Below are positions 1 through 12,949 of a stretch of 64,000 nt of DNA, piece after piece. Location: positions 193,635-257,634 of the forward strand of contig JH720342.1 of NCBI GenBank assembly GCA_000231825.2, written 5' to 3'. Within the stretch, counting starts at the first letter, position 1. Each line of letters begins with the position of its first letter. The notes under the pieces are model-generated. The model ran no database searches, was not told where the DNA came from, and saw only the letters and a list, made by a program, of their open reading frames with translations. A program made the translations under genes and the position numbers. Source of the stretch: Tetrahymena elliotti 4EA. Lineage: Eukaryota; Ciliophora; Oligohymenophorea; Hymenostomatida; Tetrahymenidae.

Positions 1-894
1 CCTAATCTTTGTGTGCCTATATCACCAATTTGATTACTTTTAAAAAATTATAAAAATTAAATATTGAATGAATAAAACATATCTATTTGAATTAAATCTA
101 AAATGTACAAAGAAAAATGGATCAATGAGACAAAAAAATATCAATTAAGCTAACCCAAATTAGTCAGACAGTTTATCAGTCACTTATAAATTAAAGTCTT
201 TTTTTTCCTCATTCAAAAATACATAATTAATATTGAAACTCAATTTTACCTGCTAAGCTAAAGTTTTAAAGCTGAGAGATTAGAGCATTTTGCTAAACCA
301 GATCCTAATCCTTATACTCCGATTTCACAAATACCATTCCCTCTTTTTAAAATAATAAAAATAAAAATAGAATGAAGAAATATTTAAGAATGAGAAAAGT
401 TTAATAATTTTTTAATTAATGAACTAAAAAATTATTTGTACCAACCCAAATTAGTCAATCAGTCAGTTAACTACTCATAAATTAAAAAATGTTTATTTAT
501 TCTTTCTAAAATGCCTAATTAGTATTGAAAATTTATTTTTACATTAGGTTAATATCTAAAGTTTAGAGGTTAAAGCATTTTGATAATTCAGATCCTAATC
601 CTTATGCACCCTTAATACCAATATATTTGCCTCTTTAAAATATAATAAAAGAAATATTTAAAAGAATGAAAAACAGAAAAATTTGAATTAAATAACCTAA
701 AATAGTCATTTTTTCATGAATTAAAATTATTGATCATTAAAAAAAGGATAATTAATATTAAATTTTAAAGAGGATAATAAATAAATTCAAGGTTTATAAA
801 ATTTATTATTTTAAACAGAAATTAATATTTACTTGAAATCAATATGAAGATTTAAGAAAGAAGTTAAATTTGAGCTTAATAACTTTTAATACAT
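1..894 (-). CDS. LRR protein, 5' part (runs off the window start)
   Basis: Four exons in TGA-only code: 833..894, 543..632, 250..342 and 1..36 (cut by the window edge). The chosen ATG at 894 opens a 20-codon exon (MYQKLLSSNLTSFLNLHIDF) that already has LRR spacing. Each following exon encodes one LRR of 30-31 residues with the pattern xxNxIGxxGAQGLGSxLxKC then NLxxLxLxL. Every exon starts with one base and ends with two bases of a split codon (phase 2), so repeats can be added or lost without changing frame. The introns resemble each other and those of the LRR loci at 1.4-3.3, 19.9-21.9 and 22.5-23.9 kb. The LRR is of the ribonuclease-inhibitor kind, normally a protein-binding surface; the partner is unknown. 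No kinase domain precedes this ATG. All parts inside the window are open. Confidence 0.65.
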
Positions 895-915
895 AAATAT
901 TAAAATATATATTTA

Positions 916-1466
916 TCTCTAAAGGATTTGAAGTACTTCAGTGAGATCTGTAAAATTTTAGATATTTTATATCAACATTTATTTCTTTTCTAATATTTGT
1001 TTTGATATTAAATTGAATTTGAATTAATTAATTATTAATATGGAAAATTAGATTAATTTTTTCAAACAAAATTTTCCATATTACAAAAACAAAATGAATA
1101 AAATCCGATAACTACTAAAAATTCAGATGATACAGGTCATTTGAAATAAGTTACCAAGAGACAAATATTCTAAGTTAAAAATATTCAAAATTTTGTAATT
1201 TAGAAATAGATCCAATAATTCATTTGTTTTTAAGAAAAATATTGTATTATAAACTTTGTTATTATTATTATCAGATATTTCTAAATATTTTTATATATTT
1301 TTTTAATAAATTTATTTTAAAAATTAATTAAATATTAATATTTGTTAATAATTAATGAATTAATATTCAATTTAATTTCTAAAAATATTAAAATAATAAA
1401 TAAATGCTAAAATAAAACATAAAATATTTTACAAATCTCACTGAAGTATTTAAATTTTTTAGAGAC
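916..1466. repeat. Inverted repeat between two head-to-head LRR loci
   Basis: The segment 916-975 is matched in inverse orientation by 1410-1466; the shared core is CACTGAAGTAyTT plus flanking AT-rich sequence. Both arms sit just upstream of the first LRR exon of divergent loci, so the intervening 450 bp would be a shared 5' region. A third, direct copy of the same 5' module is at about 22,530-22,680, before another LRR locus. Confidence 0.6.
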
Positions 1467-3290
1467 AAAAAATATTTTAATAGTTTAATATCAAAAGTTA
1501 CTAAGCTCTGATTTATCTTTGCATTTAAGCCTAGGTGTTACTTTAAGGTAATTTTATTAATTATTCTTTTAATTTATTTAGTCTATAAAGATTGACTCTT
1601 AAATTAAGGTAAAGATAGTTCTTAAATGTTAATGATTTATTTTCAAAGAAATAAATACTTGAATTTAGGAACTCACTTTATTTGGGTTAGCTTGATATTT
1701 ATTTGGCTCATTTATTAATTTTAAATTTTTGTTTTGGAATTTACAATATTTAACATTTAAGCATTTTTAAAAAAGTAATAATAATATTGACGAAATAAGT
1801 GCATAAAGATTAGGATCTGGTCTAGAAAAATGCTCTAACCTTTAAAATTTGAATCTTCTCTTTTTGTAAAAATATTTTTTCATTTTAATTCTGTATTATT
1901 GAAGAATTAAAAACTTTAGTTTATGGGTGATTGGCTGATTACTGATTAGTTACTTTAGGTTTACTTGATATTTATTTGGCTCAAACTCATTCATTAATTT
2001 TTATATCTTGTTTTCACATTTTATTCTTTAATATTTCTTTATTTAATATTAAATTATATTTTAGTAATAATATTATTGGTGAAATTGGTACATAAGCATT
2101 AGGATTTGGCCTAGCATAATGCTCTAATCTCTAAGCTTTGGTTCTTACACTCCAGTAAAAAATATTTGACAATATTAATTTTTCATTTTTGAGTAAATAA
2201 AAACTTTCATTTATGAGCGCTGATTCACTAATTTATTTGGGGTGACTTAATATTAATTCTGCTCATTAATTTTTATTTGTTATTTTCAAAATGAATTCTC
2301 ATTTTTAAGTTTTTCTCATCTTTCAACTTTATTTAAAACAACATTTTTCATTTTTAAAAGGGAGAATAAAGTTGGGGAAAGGGGAGCATAAGAATTAGTA
2401 TCTGGCTTAGGAAAATGCTTTGATTTCTATATTTAACTCTCAATCTGGCCCATAAGGATTAGGATTTGGCTTACCATAATGCTCTAATCTCTAAACTTTG
2501 AATCTTGACCTAAGGTAAACATATTTTTCAAGTGAATTCTTATTGATAATTCATCTGATACAAATATAAATTTAATTCTTAAAGAGATGACACATATGTC
2601 TCTTCAAATATATTTTATGTTTTTCTCATTCTTTATCTTTTACCTATTCAATATTTTGCATTTTTATAAAAGATGGAATAAAATTGGAGAAATTGGAGCT
2701 TAAGAATTAGCATTTGGTTTAGAAAAATGCTCTAATCTCTAAGATTTGACTCTTAGCCTAGAGTAAAACTATTTTCCTATATAATTCAGTATTTTTTAAT
2801 GGTTATGGTTTATGAGTGATTATTGGCTGACTGATTAGTTTATTTATTTGGGTTTACTTGTTAACTGATTTTCTCATAGATATTTAAAAATTTAATTAAC
2901 ATTTTAATCTTTTTCTCATTATTTAAATATTTCTTGATTCAAAATTTTATATTTTAATAATTTTTAAAAGGTATAATAAGATTGGTGGAAATGGGAGCAT
3001 AAACATTGGCAATTAGCTTATCACAATGTTTTAATCTCAAAATTTTGACTCTTGGCCTAGAGTAAAACATAATTTTCAATATTATTCTGAATTTAGAATA
3101 AATAAAGATCTTAATTTATGAGAGATGGGCTGACCTACTAACTAATTTAATAGGGTTTATTTGATATTTTTGGCTCATTCTTTCATATTTATTTCTTGTT
3201 TTCAAATTTATTTTAAGATCTTTATTTTTTTTTACTCTTGAATATATCATATTTTTATAATTTTTTTAAAATGAGAATAATATTGGTGAA
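1427..3290 (+). pseudogene. Decayed LRR gene, divergent from the LRR gene at 1-894
   Basis: The 5' part (about 1427-1547) is an inverted copy of the first exon region of the neighbouring minus-strand LRR gene, but the ATG position reads TAA. LRR exons readable in phase 2 are 1776..1865, 2065..2154 and 2673..2762, each 90 bp. A short damaged unit lies near 1590-1607. At about 2361-2515 two units are fused without an intron and are one base out of frame with each other. The unit at about 2971-3062 has an extra A (GGTGGAAATGGG where siblings have GGTGAAATGGG) that shifts the frame. The last unit, near 3270, stops after about five LRR codons. I read this as a pseudogene; sequencing errors could explain some but not all of the breaks. 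Confidence 0.6.
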
Positions 3291-3622
3291 CATACATATA
3301 TACATGTAATCGCGCATTGATATGCACTCAGAATACATCTTAATTTTATGTTTTATATAGTTTTTTATTAAGGCCAAATTTTCAGATTTTAAAACTAAAA
3401 TTGATAGGACTTAATTAATGAGATACAATATTTAAAAAGATTAATTAATAAAAAACAAATTAAAAAATCACTAATAAGTATTAATTTTAAAATGAGAGAG
3501 TTATCAAAAGTTTTAAATGAAAATTTAATATATAAGGATAAAAATTTAATACAAAAAAACCAAACCTAAAAATATTTTAATTATTACAGATAAAATTAAA
3601 AAAAATTTAAGATACTTATGAT

Positions 3623-5320
3623 TCATTGATTTTTCTAATTAGTTTGTATTGCTTCTAGCAAAGTGCATTAAGAATGTTCTCCTCTTACACTAGTATAAAG
3701 AACCAAATTCTTTTCTAAGTTAAGTTAATTTTTTAATTCTTCTTATATCATAAGTGTACTTTTTTTATCTGGAAAGTCTGACACTTGTATAATTTTATTT
3801 TCCAAGTCAACTATAAATTCTACAATAAGTTCTTCAGACTTAAACTCAAATGGAATTTCATTAGTAAGAGTGTCTATTCCACAGCTAGTATGTTTAACTA
3901 TTGAGGAGTTTTCATAAGTTAAGATAAAGCTGTAATTATCTAAAACAGGATGATTAAATGTATATTCTAAAGTATCTAATTTAGCTAATCCAATGAAAAC
4001 AAAGTTATTTGGTTGACTAATGTTGATTTAAAACTTAAAACTATATTTATTAGAAACATCTAAAATAAGATCCGAATAGCAATAATAAGCAGCTTCTTTG
4101 GATTTACTAGATATATTATAAGAGCCATTTTCATTTTTTGATATGACTAAATTATAAGGCTTCGACTATTTAAAATTAATTAAAGGTAAGATATTCTTAT
4201 AATTCTTATCTTTTACTTTTAAATTCATTTTCTAGAAAAATGGAAAAACATCAACTAAGAATTTTTCAAGCTCTTGCTTTGATTCTTCTTCAAACAAATC
4301 TTAATTTGGGTCTATTAATTTTAAAAAACTTGTAATTTATGCAGAATTTTTGACTTGATTTGGATATAATTACTTTTTTAATAAATCAATTGAATGATTA
4401 ACATATTATTTGATTAAATTTAGTTTTTGATCATTTAGTTTTGAAAAATCAATAGGATTTTAATTTTGTTAGAAAATTTTATCAGAAACAGGTAATAAAT
4501 TTGAAGAATTGAATAATTAAAGTTGTTCTTTGAAAGAAACAAGAAATTCATTCGAGCAATAATTAGTTTTGTTGGAAATCAAATTAAATATTGTTTCATT
4601 CATTCTCTGTGAATGATTTGCTTCTTATTAAACATTTTACTTCAAAAATGTAATTTAATTAATCAAAGAGAGAATCTGTTGTTTTATTTAATTGGCTTAA
4701 TCAAAATAAATATTTTCTGCCAAATTTTCAGTCTCATGAAGAAGGTCCTAAAGTTCTTATGTCTTTAATTCTTTTTCTTATTCCATTTGTTAGAGAAATT
4801 ATTTGTAGCTTTCTTAGAGTTATTCATTACTTAATTATTCTGAATTGAATAATAATTTTCTCAAAGGAATTATGTTTGAAATCTATTGATATTTTTCAAT
4901 CAATTTTTATTTAGAGAATAGATTATCCTTTGTCTATTCAATTAATTACTTTTATAACTTCTGTAGCTAAAAATGAATATCATTTCTTAGTTTATCAAAG
5001 AAACTTATTATCTCTCTTTCTGCTTCTGTTTCTATTGCTTCCGATTTACTAGAATGTAAATTAGACAGATTTTCTATTACTTAGTAATCATTTACAGGAG
5101 GCCATTACTTCATAATATTTTTATGACCTTCATCTATAATATCATCAAATACGAAATAATTTTCATTATCAAAAGACTTATCTTCGAACATACAGTAGGC
5201 GCAGTAGAACAAAGGCTTATTTTGATCCTAATTTTAAGTATCATTCACTTAAATAAATTCAATTCTTTTCTTTTTATGTTTTTAACAAATTAAATTTGTA
5301 TCTTAACTAATTTTTTCCAT
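3623..5320 (-). CDS. B-box-like zinc-finger, coiled-coil protein (TRIM-like layout)
   Basis: One uninterrupted TGA-only frame of 565 codons from the ATG at 5320 to TGA at 3623-3625. The N-terminus has paired Cys/His ligands (CQKH at about residue 13, then CYCAYC about 30 residues later) like a short B-box zinc finger. A long Gln/Asn/Lys/Glu-rich helical middle follows, with heptad-like Leu/Ile spacing. The last ~170 residues are beta-rich and contain blocks such as YSFKFQINIS, FVFIGLAKLD and KIIQVSDF, reminiscent of a SPRY-type C-terminus, though I cannot confirm that domain. B-box/coiled-coil/C-terminal-domain proteins form large families in ciliates; the function here is unknown. The frame is certain; the family assignment is tentative. 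Confidence 0.7.
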
Positions 5321-6610
5321 TTTCTTTCTTTTTATTCACTCTTCACTTCTTTTCTCCTATTATTTAATCAATTCAAAATATTAATTTTTTTAATTATTTC
5401 CGATACCTAAAGCCATTTAATTAAGAATGGAAAAAAAGAGATTAATAAAATATAAATCTTGATTCTTTTAATAATAATAGGGCTTATAAGAGAAAGATAA
5501 TCAAAAACATTAAATCTTTAAAAATCAATTCATTTCATCTGGTAAATAGAAGTCATCAATCTTTTTTATCTCTCAAAAAAAATAATGAAAAATTCTATTT
5601 TATATTTTAAAACTAAATATTTTTTTCAAAGTATTAAGATATTTAAAATAAATTAAATCCTATTTTGGTTTATTTTTTATCTTTTAGGATAGATAATTCA
5701 ATATTGATAAAAAAATTTAATTTATTATTTTAAAGTCTAAGTCGATTTCTTAAACTAAGAATACTTTGATTAATGTTAGAAATTTTATTTGATTAAAAAT
5801 GTTTTAAAGTAACTATTAAGAAATTTTATATTCATCATTTCCTGTTTTGAAATATTTTTAAGCAAATATTTTGATTAATATTAGATATTTTATTTGGTTA
5901 ATAACTTTTTTATTTAAATAAATTATTTTATCTTGGTATCTTTATAATAAAAAATAATATACCTTATTTCCTTTTCCCTGGCACCTCACAATTAGCAAAA
6001 ATTATCAAGGATGCAAGAGAATCAAAAAAACTAAAATTTTGGCCCCTCCCAATTCGGATCGTAAACCTTATCGAGGAGTTATGGTAAATAATTTGTATTA
6101 ACAATTCATAAAGTTACAGATAATAACTCATCATACAAAAGAAATAAAATTAAGATTTTTTGAAAAATATATGCAAGCAATTAAACATCTAATTGATGAA
6201 TGTTAAATAAACTGTTTATTTGTTTATAAAAATAGTTAAATAGAAAAAATAAAGTGACCAAGAAATCTTTTAATAGTTTCAAACAATGAATGAATGAACT
6301 GTTAAATTAGATTTGAATTATATTAAAATATGAAGAAAAATATATGGCTGAGAGTATTGCTTTTGAAATGGATGGACAATTAAATAAATATTTGATGCAG
6401 TGGTTTATATATTATTGAAGAGACTGGATTAGAATATAAATTAAACAGAAATATAAAAATATATGATATCTATTATTTGGATATTTAAATTTATTTTGAT
6501 TGTGAAATTGAATTTGTTTAATTTAATATTTAATTAAATAGTTGATATAAAAATAGAAAGATATGTAGCTAATTTTTTGTATAAATAGGCTCATTTGCTC
6601 ACTCTTTTGT
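5321..6610. other. Intergenic, AT-rich
   Basis: No supported gene. The only compositional island is about 5970-6085, a GC-richer patch containing CCCTGGCACCTCAC and GGCCCCTCCC followed by a possible stem. I could not match it to a tRNA or other known RNA. Confidence 0.5.
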
Positions 6611-9335
6611 TCATCTTCTGCTTGAATAGTTATCTTACCTAGATTTATTGCTTTAATATTAATTGGATTTGTAGTGTGATTGTTGATGAGAATCTCGATG
6701 GTAATGATTGTTATTTTGATTTGAATTATGGCTGTGTTAGTGTTGATGCTAGTATTGATTTTGATGGCGGTGGCTGTCAGAATCATGGTACTTGTTATCT
6801 TTTCTGTATCTATTGTCTTCATTTTTATCATTTTAATTTCGATTATACTTTTATTATCTTCTGTCATCTGGAGAATGTCTACTACTGCTATCATCATTAG
6901 CATTATTGTTGCTTCTGTTATGGTCGTTGTTTGATTTTTCATTATAGTGTCTATTGTTTCTATGATGATTATCTTCCCTTCTATAACTATTATACTAATC
7001 ACTATTATTTCTATTTCTTTAATTATTGTTTCTTTGGCTTTCATTAGATGAGCTTCTATTTCTTTATTTATTGCCATATTCATAATCTTTGTTTCTTCTT
7101 TATGAATCTTTTTATTTGTGATATTTTTCAATAGTTTTTCCTAATTTTTTAGGAGATTGGTTTCTGTTGTTTTAATTATTTCTACTGTATGAATTATGAT
7201 CTCTTTCTTCGCTTGATAAATTATCTCTCCTATTAGAATTCAAAGATCTATCTGATGAATGAGAACCTCTATTGTTGTATTTAGAATTATTATCTTAATT
7301 GCGTTATTTCTCTTCATCTATTGCAGTAGAAGCACCGCGACCTGCTGATTTTTTGTTTGGTGTATTTTTATAATAATTTTCATTTTCATGTTCTAGCTCT
7401 TCTTCATCATACCTATGCTCATTTTCTTAATTAATTCTATAATTTCTTTTAATATTGCTATATTTATTTGAATTTTCTTTTTATTAATTCTATACATTAG
7501 CTTATTACATTTAATTTCCTGTTTATTAATTTTGCTTTTATAATGAATATGATCTATTGGGACTAATTTTATTGCTATCTTTATACTCATCATATTCATC
7601 ATTAATCTCTTCATGTTTTAATTTATCTGAATACAATCCGGAATCTCTACGACTTTATGAAGACTATAAATCTTAATTTCTGTTTGAGAAATTTCCTTGG
7701 TTATTGTTCTATAAATCTTAAGCATTTTATACTTTTGATGAAATTGTCTATTTTTATGAAGATTATCTGCTGATATTAGATGTTTATTTATTATCAAATC
7801 CTCTTAAATGTTATGAAATTAATGATTTTTATGACCTAACATGTAATTCTTCGTGCTAATGTTATTACTATTATCTACTCTATGATTATTTTTTTACTTA
7901 TTAATTTCCAACTTCATGTCCTTTTAGCTCATTTTATTTCTGCTAATTGCTATTAATATTACTATGAATTTCATTTTCCTCATTCTCATTTGGATTCTTA
8001 CGCTCAACAATTGCAGGATGTGCTTCTATTGAATATCCTTCCAATTTTTTATTTATTACTTATTTTTTATAAAAAAAACAAAAGTTTTAGCAAACAATTA
8101 GAATAAACTAATAAATTAAATTACATGAAATAATCTTGTAAGAAGATTCTTCATTATTAACTCCAATAATCCAATCACCCTACTAATCCTATTATACCAA
8201 AAAAAACTCTTAATACAAAATAAATGTTAAATTGCTTGATAAACTTTCTTCAAATAAAAAATATGAAAATAGTTTTAATAACGAAATGAATGAAAAAATA
8301 TTTTATAATAAAAATAGAATAATAAATATTTACATGCTATTCAATAAAGAGAATGTTTTACTTTTCTTGTTTTACAAAACTCAAAATTTCATCAGCTTTA
8401 AATTTCGATGGGATATTTTATAAAGCAACACAGTAATCATAATCCTATTATGGATGCTTGTTTTTATTTGATGCTGGGTTCTCATCCCTATGGTGTTATT
8501 AATTATGATGAAGCTATTCATGATGACTGCTTTATTGAGCATCACCGTTTGAGTATTCTTACAGTTCTTCTTCATCATCATCATCATAGATTAATTCTTC
8601 ATCTTAATCATGTAAGCTATTTAATTCTTCTATTTCTTCATGTATATTGCTATTGTGCCCATGAATTTCATGCTTTTGCTAGGTGTTTTTTCCTATTACT
8701 TAAATGGTATGGCTTTCACTATGTCTGTCTTTTATTGTCAAATGAGAATTATTTTAAGCTGCTGCTTCTTGAGTTTGATTAATGCTAGATAAAAATATTT
8801 TTTTTTTTGGCTGCAGAGCTACTTTAACCCACCTTCCTTGATCTGATTTTACAAATTAATTTGGATTGAGAGGCCTTATATGCTCTTTAATTTTATCTTA
8901 TATGGTAAGAGGTTTCTTGTTTGTATTATCGAAAATGCTGCGAATTAATTGTTTAGGCTTTTTAATTATTTTGAGATGGGAAATTTAACTATTTGCACTA
9001 CTCAAAGTTTCATTTTTATAAATCTTTTTCTTTAAAATAGTCAACCTCCCTACATTAGCTTTTAAATTCTGAACAGTTTCTTGTGGAGTCTAAGGAATAA
9101 GTTTTCTAGTAGAACCACTACCACTAACTCCTTGTGTTTGATGTAAATTCTAAACACTCTGCTAGTTTGAACTGGAATTCGAATAATTATTTTGATGCTA
9201 CTATGAAGACTAATGCAAAGAATTATCAAGATTTTCCTTGATATTATTTTTACTAAAATGTTGAGGCTTCTACTCAGATCTGACCTAATTTAATAAAAGT
9301 GTCTTGGTCCTCTTCTTAATCTAAAGCTAGCTCAT
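6611..9335 (-). CDS. RRM RNA-binding protein with Arg/Ser/Asn-rich C-terminal tail
   Basis: Three exons: 8334..9335, 8125..8206 and 6611..8058 (introns of 127 and 66 bp); 844 codons including TGA, and all phases agree. Residues about 300-375 form one RNA-recognition motif built across the exons: YCVALQNIPSKFKADEILSF as beta-1/alpha-1, GDWIIGVNN as the RNP1-like strand, and INKKLEGYSIEAHPA as the final strand. The aromatic residues of canonical RNP1 are replaced, so the RNA-contact face is atypical. Before the RRM are Gln-rich and acidic stretches (DDDDEEE, HHE). After it lie over 450 residues of low complexity, first Gln-rich, then Arg/Asn/Ser/His-rich with many RN, SR and RD dipeptides, as in SR-like splicing or mRNP factors. 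A role in RNA processing is inferred from this layout. Confidence 0.75.
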
Positions 9336-10383
9336 TTATAAAATAATTACAGAATAATGATTTATTGTATTTAATTGATTTAGTTAAAAATTATTATATT
9401 AGATATCTATCTATCTTTCTATTTATGACTAATAAATAAATATTGATGCTATCTATTTATGTGAATATAGTTAATTCAATTATATCTCCTATCTATTATC
9501 TTACTTTATTGCTAATAAACCCTCTATCTAATTTATTTTTCTGAATTATATTCAAAAACCTCTATAATCGATCTATCAATTTTACTTAGTCATTCTTTCA
9601 TTCAATATTTCAAATCCATTTTATATCTTCTTTGTCTAATACCTTTAGAATATTTATTCATTCATTCAATTTCCATTTTTAAATTTCTATTCAAATTCTT
9701 AGACAAATATTATTTTCGTTTTTCAAATCTATCCAAATCATAGGTTTTTTTTAAATTTCAATGTACAAATCTAATTTATATACCTGAGGTACTCTTGAAT
9801 AAGAAGGGTTTTAAAATAAATTATTTTCAATATCTTTCATTCTTATATCATTAAATATCTTGCAATAGAGGTTGAAAAAAATTAACTGGATTTAATAATT
9901 TATGGTAAATTTCTAGAGTATTAATACTTAAATTATGTGCATATTAGATGGAATATTATAATTATAATCAATAAGTATTAACATTCTATATTATTTATTT
10001 TTTCACATAAATTTAATCGTTTTTATTTTTATTTAATTTAAAATAAAATATTTTATGATATTCTAAATTAGCAATTTTGAGAATAAAAAAGAGGTTTATA
10101 AGAAATAAAAGTAATTAATTATCTAATGAAGGGAGAGTTAAGAGCATCTAGAAGTTTATTTGAAGGAATTTAATGCAAATAAATGATAATGTTTTTATTG
10201 TAATTTATATAGAGAGAGATTAGCTTGGTTATTAATTAATTGATTGATAGATAGATTGCTTGTTTGCTATATATAAATAATCTTTCAGGAGCGAAGATTA
10301 AAAATAAAAAATTTATTAACATTATTTCAATATCTTTTTGTGCTAAATTAAATAGTTCATTAAATAGAAACAATCAAATAAAA
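9336..10383. other. Intergenic, AT-rich with ATCT microsatellite traces
   Basis: Divergent spacer between the RRM gene (-) and the TRM61 gene (+), so it should carry both promoters. It holds imperfect ATCT/CTAT runs at about 9400-9500 and GATT/GATA runs at about 10,230-10,260. No gene is seen. Confidence 0.5.
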
Positions 10384-11878
10384 ATGGAAGGAGAGAATTA
10401 GGCTTAAACCACTCAAGTAGAACAACAAGTTAAAGACTAAAGCAGTCAAAATTAGCAACAAGCAAATTAAGTTGAAAAGGAAGAGATAAAATAGGCTGAT
10501 AACCAATTATAACAACAAAATACAATTAAATATGGAGACTAAGTTGTTTTTTATGAAAGTGTCAATAGTATGAAAATACAAACAATTGTTGAAAATGGAT
10601 TCTTTTAAAACAGATTTGGGTATTTCGGACATTCTGAAGTTGTAGGAAAGCAATTCGGTTAAAAGGTATATCAATTTTTTCATTCTTTTTTATCATAAAT
10701 AAATGAATAAATAAACATTTTAATTGTTTTGTTTTGAAAAATTAATTTCGTTTTATATTAAAAATAATAGATTTTTAACTTGAAGAAGAATGCATTTATT
10801 TATTTACTTAGACCTGATCCAGTTTTGATTACTGATACTTTATCTCACTTGACATAAATTTTATATTAAGCTGATATTTCTTTTGTCATTTCAAAGATGA
10901 ATATTTAGCCAGGCTCAGTTGTTGTTGAATCAGGTAGAAGTTATATTCATAATTAGCAATTTATTAAGCTGCTTCTTTAGAATAAAAATAAATAATTTGA
11001 GCTTAAAAATGCTTAAAATTTTTTATATTTCAATAGGTACTGGAAGTGCAAGTCTTAGTTCATCTATTGCAAGAACAATTTAAGATGATGGCCATCTTTA
11101 TACTTTTGAATTCAATGAAGCAAGAGCTAAAAATGGAGCTGATGTCTTAGCAGCTCAAGGATTGAAAAATTTTGATGTTATTTGGAGAGATGTTCTCACC
11201 TATGGTTTCATGCCTATTCCAGGAGAAAGAGTTTACAATCTTAAAGAACAGAGTGCAGATGCAGTCTTCTTAGATTTACCTAGACCTTATGAAGCTATAG
11301 GTCATGCTAAGCAAGTCCTTAAAAAAGGTGGCAGACTCTGCTGTTTTTCTCCTTGTATTGAATAAGTTATGAAGAATTGTGAGGAAATGAGAATATAAAA
11401 ATTCGTCTAAATATTAACAATTGAAGTAATTTAAAGACCTTTTGAAAGAAGGGAAAGATCATTCTAAAGTGCTTTCTAAGTCTTGAACCCTAATTACATC
11501 AATAACAAGAGAAAGAGAGAAGAAGTTGGAGATAATGCTCAAGAATAAGAAATTGCTTAAGAAGAACAACAACAATAATAGTAATAATAAATAGTAGCAG
11601 AAGAAGACAACGAAAATAACGAAGAAGAAAATAATCAAGATGAAGAAGAAAACAACTAAGAAGATGAAGAAAGCCAAGATGAAGGTGAACAAGCAAATAA
11701 AAAAGGAAAACAAAACAAAAATAATAAGAAAGATAAAAGAAATAAATAAAACAATTAAAATGGATAAAAACCAGTTCCTTAATTTATTAGACCTCTAGTT
11801 ACCAAAGTAGTTTACTCAAGTGGTCCTAAAGAAATTAAAGGTCACACTGGATATTTATCTTTCGGTATCTGTATTTGA
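10384..11878 (+). CDS. TRM61: tRNA (adenine58-N1)-methyltransferase, catalytic subunit Trm61/TRMT61A
   Basis: Exons 10384..10665, 10771..10933 and 11037..11878; 428 aa. The enzyme transfers a methyl group from SAM to N1 of A58 in the tRNA T-loop and acts with the Trm6 partner. Recognisable family features are the N-terminal OB-like segment ending RFGYFGHSEVVGKQFG, the SAM motif I VVVESGTGSASLSSSIA at about 143-158 (its glycines split by intron 2), the LRPDP motif, the acidic FEFNEARA strand, motif IV VFLDLPRPYEA near 226, and the C-terminal GHTGYLSF. Unusual is a ~90-residue insertion of Glu/Gln/Asn then Lys/Asn (from about 11,510 to 11,775) between the catalytic core and the last strands. 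The protein ends FGICI, slightly different from the usual end. A further tiny exon cannot be excluded. Confidence 0.93.
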
Positions 11879-12949
11879 TTTTTTATTTATTCTTACATGT
11901 TTTTATATCTAAATTAATTTCATTTTCAAAAGCTAATAAAATAAACAAGATAGATAATCCTTTATTTTCATTCATTTTTTATTAAAAGTATTTAAACTAA
12001 AATATTTTTCAACTAATTTTAAATTAATTATCCTAAAAATTAATTTGTTTAATTAAATTATTTTTTAAATAAAACATAAAAATTATTTGATTCTACTCTA
12101 ATTCAATCTATTTTTAAAAGTTTATTTATGATTCTATTAAATATTTAAAAAAATAAAAAAAACAAAAAAAATTGACTGCTAACATATTTCGTTTCGTTGC
12201 TAGTACTGAGGAATTAGGGCATTAAAAATAATTTTTTGAAAATTTTTAGTTCTTCTAAAAAACTTCTTATACTAAAAGATTCTTATGAAAAAGAGTGGAT
12301 GGTACTATATTTAGACTGTCATTTAAAAGGATTCAAACCTCTTTTAAAAAATAATTTAATATTGTAAATACAAGAAGTTTATAATAGTGGGAATTTAATT
12401 TTGATTCATAAATTAACATTTTCTATTTTTTTTGCCAAAAACTTCTATCATTTTTTTAATATTACTTGAACATAAGATAAAAAAAATCTAGACCAGCTAA
12501 CAAATTGTTTAATTTATTGATTTGAAAAATCGATAAGAAAGAGATTGATAGAGATGAGCAAAGGTTATTGGAAGAAAAGAAATGAAGAGATAATTTATAT
12601 GATTAGTAATTAATTAAATAATTAGTACTTGTATGTAATAAATAAGATGGAAAGACCTAAAAAGTAATTTAAATTTTCTAAAAGAAGGAAAGATAAGATA
12701 AAAAGATTCAGTTTGGAATAAATTGAATGAAAACAAAAAATAAAAAAGAATTTTGGTGATTGATGAATAATAATATAAAAAATATTAAAGTGTTTTTAGG
12801 TTATTAAAAAAAGTAAATTAAAGAAGTAAATAGGCATAATTTGTTTAGTAATAATATATATAGCTAGTATTTAGGTTCATTAATACAAACAAAAATTAAC
12901 TCATAGCTCGATAAATTCGATAAGTCTTTCTTTCAGTAAATAAAGTTTT
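11879..12949. other. Intergenic, AT-rich
   Basis: No gene or structured RNA recognised. This is the spacer upstream of P4-ATPase A. Confidence 0.5.

Noticed and set aside
6523..7131. Open frame of 202 codons on the minus strand rich in Ile/Lys/Thr
   Set aside because: It is a frame-shifted shadow of the last exon of the RRM gene; the true frame reads Arg/Ser/Asn-rich sequence with TAA/TAG as Gln and ends at TGA 6611.
8381..8782. Overlapping plus- and minus-strand frames with His runs
   Set aside because: They lie opposite or out of frame to exon 1 of the RRM gene and have no domain or splice support.
11459..11713. Phe/Leu-rich minus-strand frame resembling a membrane protein
   Set aside because: Antisense of the GAA/CAA-rich acidic insertion of TRM61; the hydrophobicity is just the complement of Glu/Lys codons.
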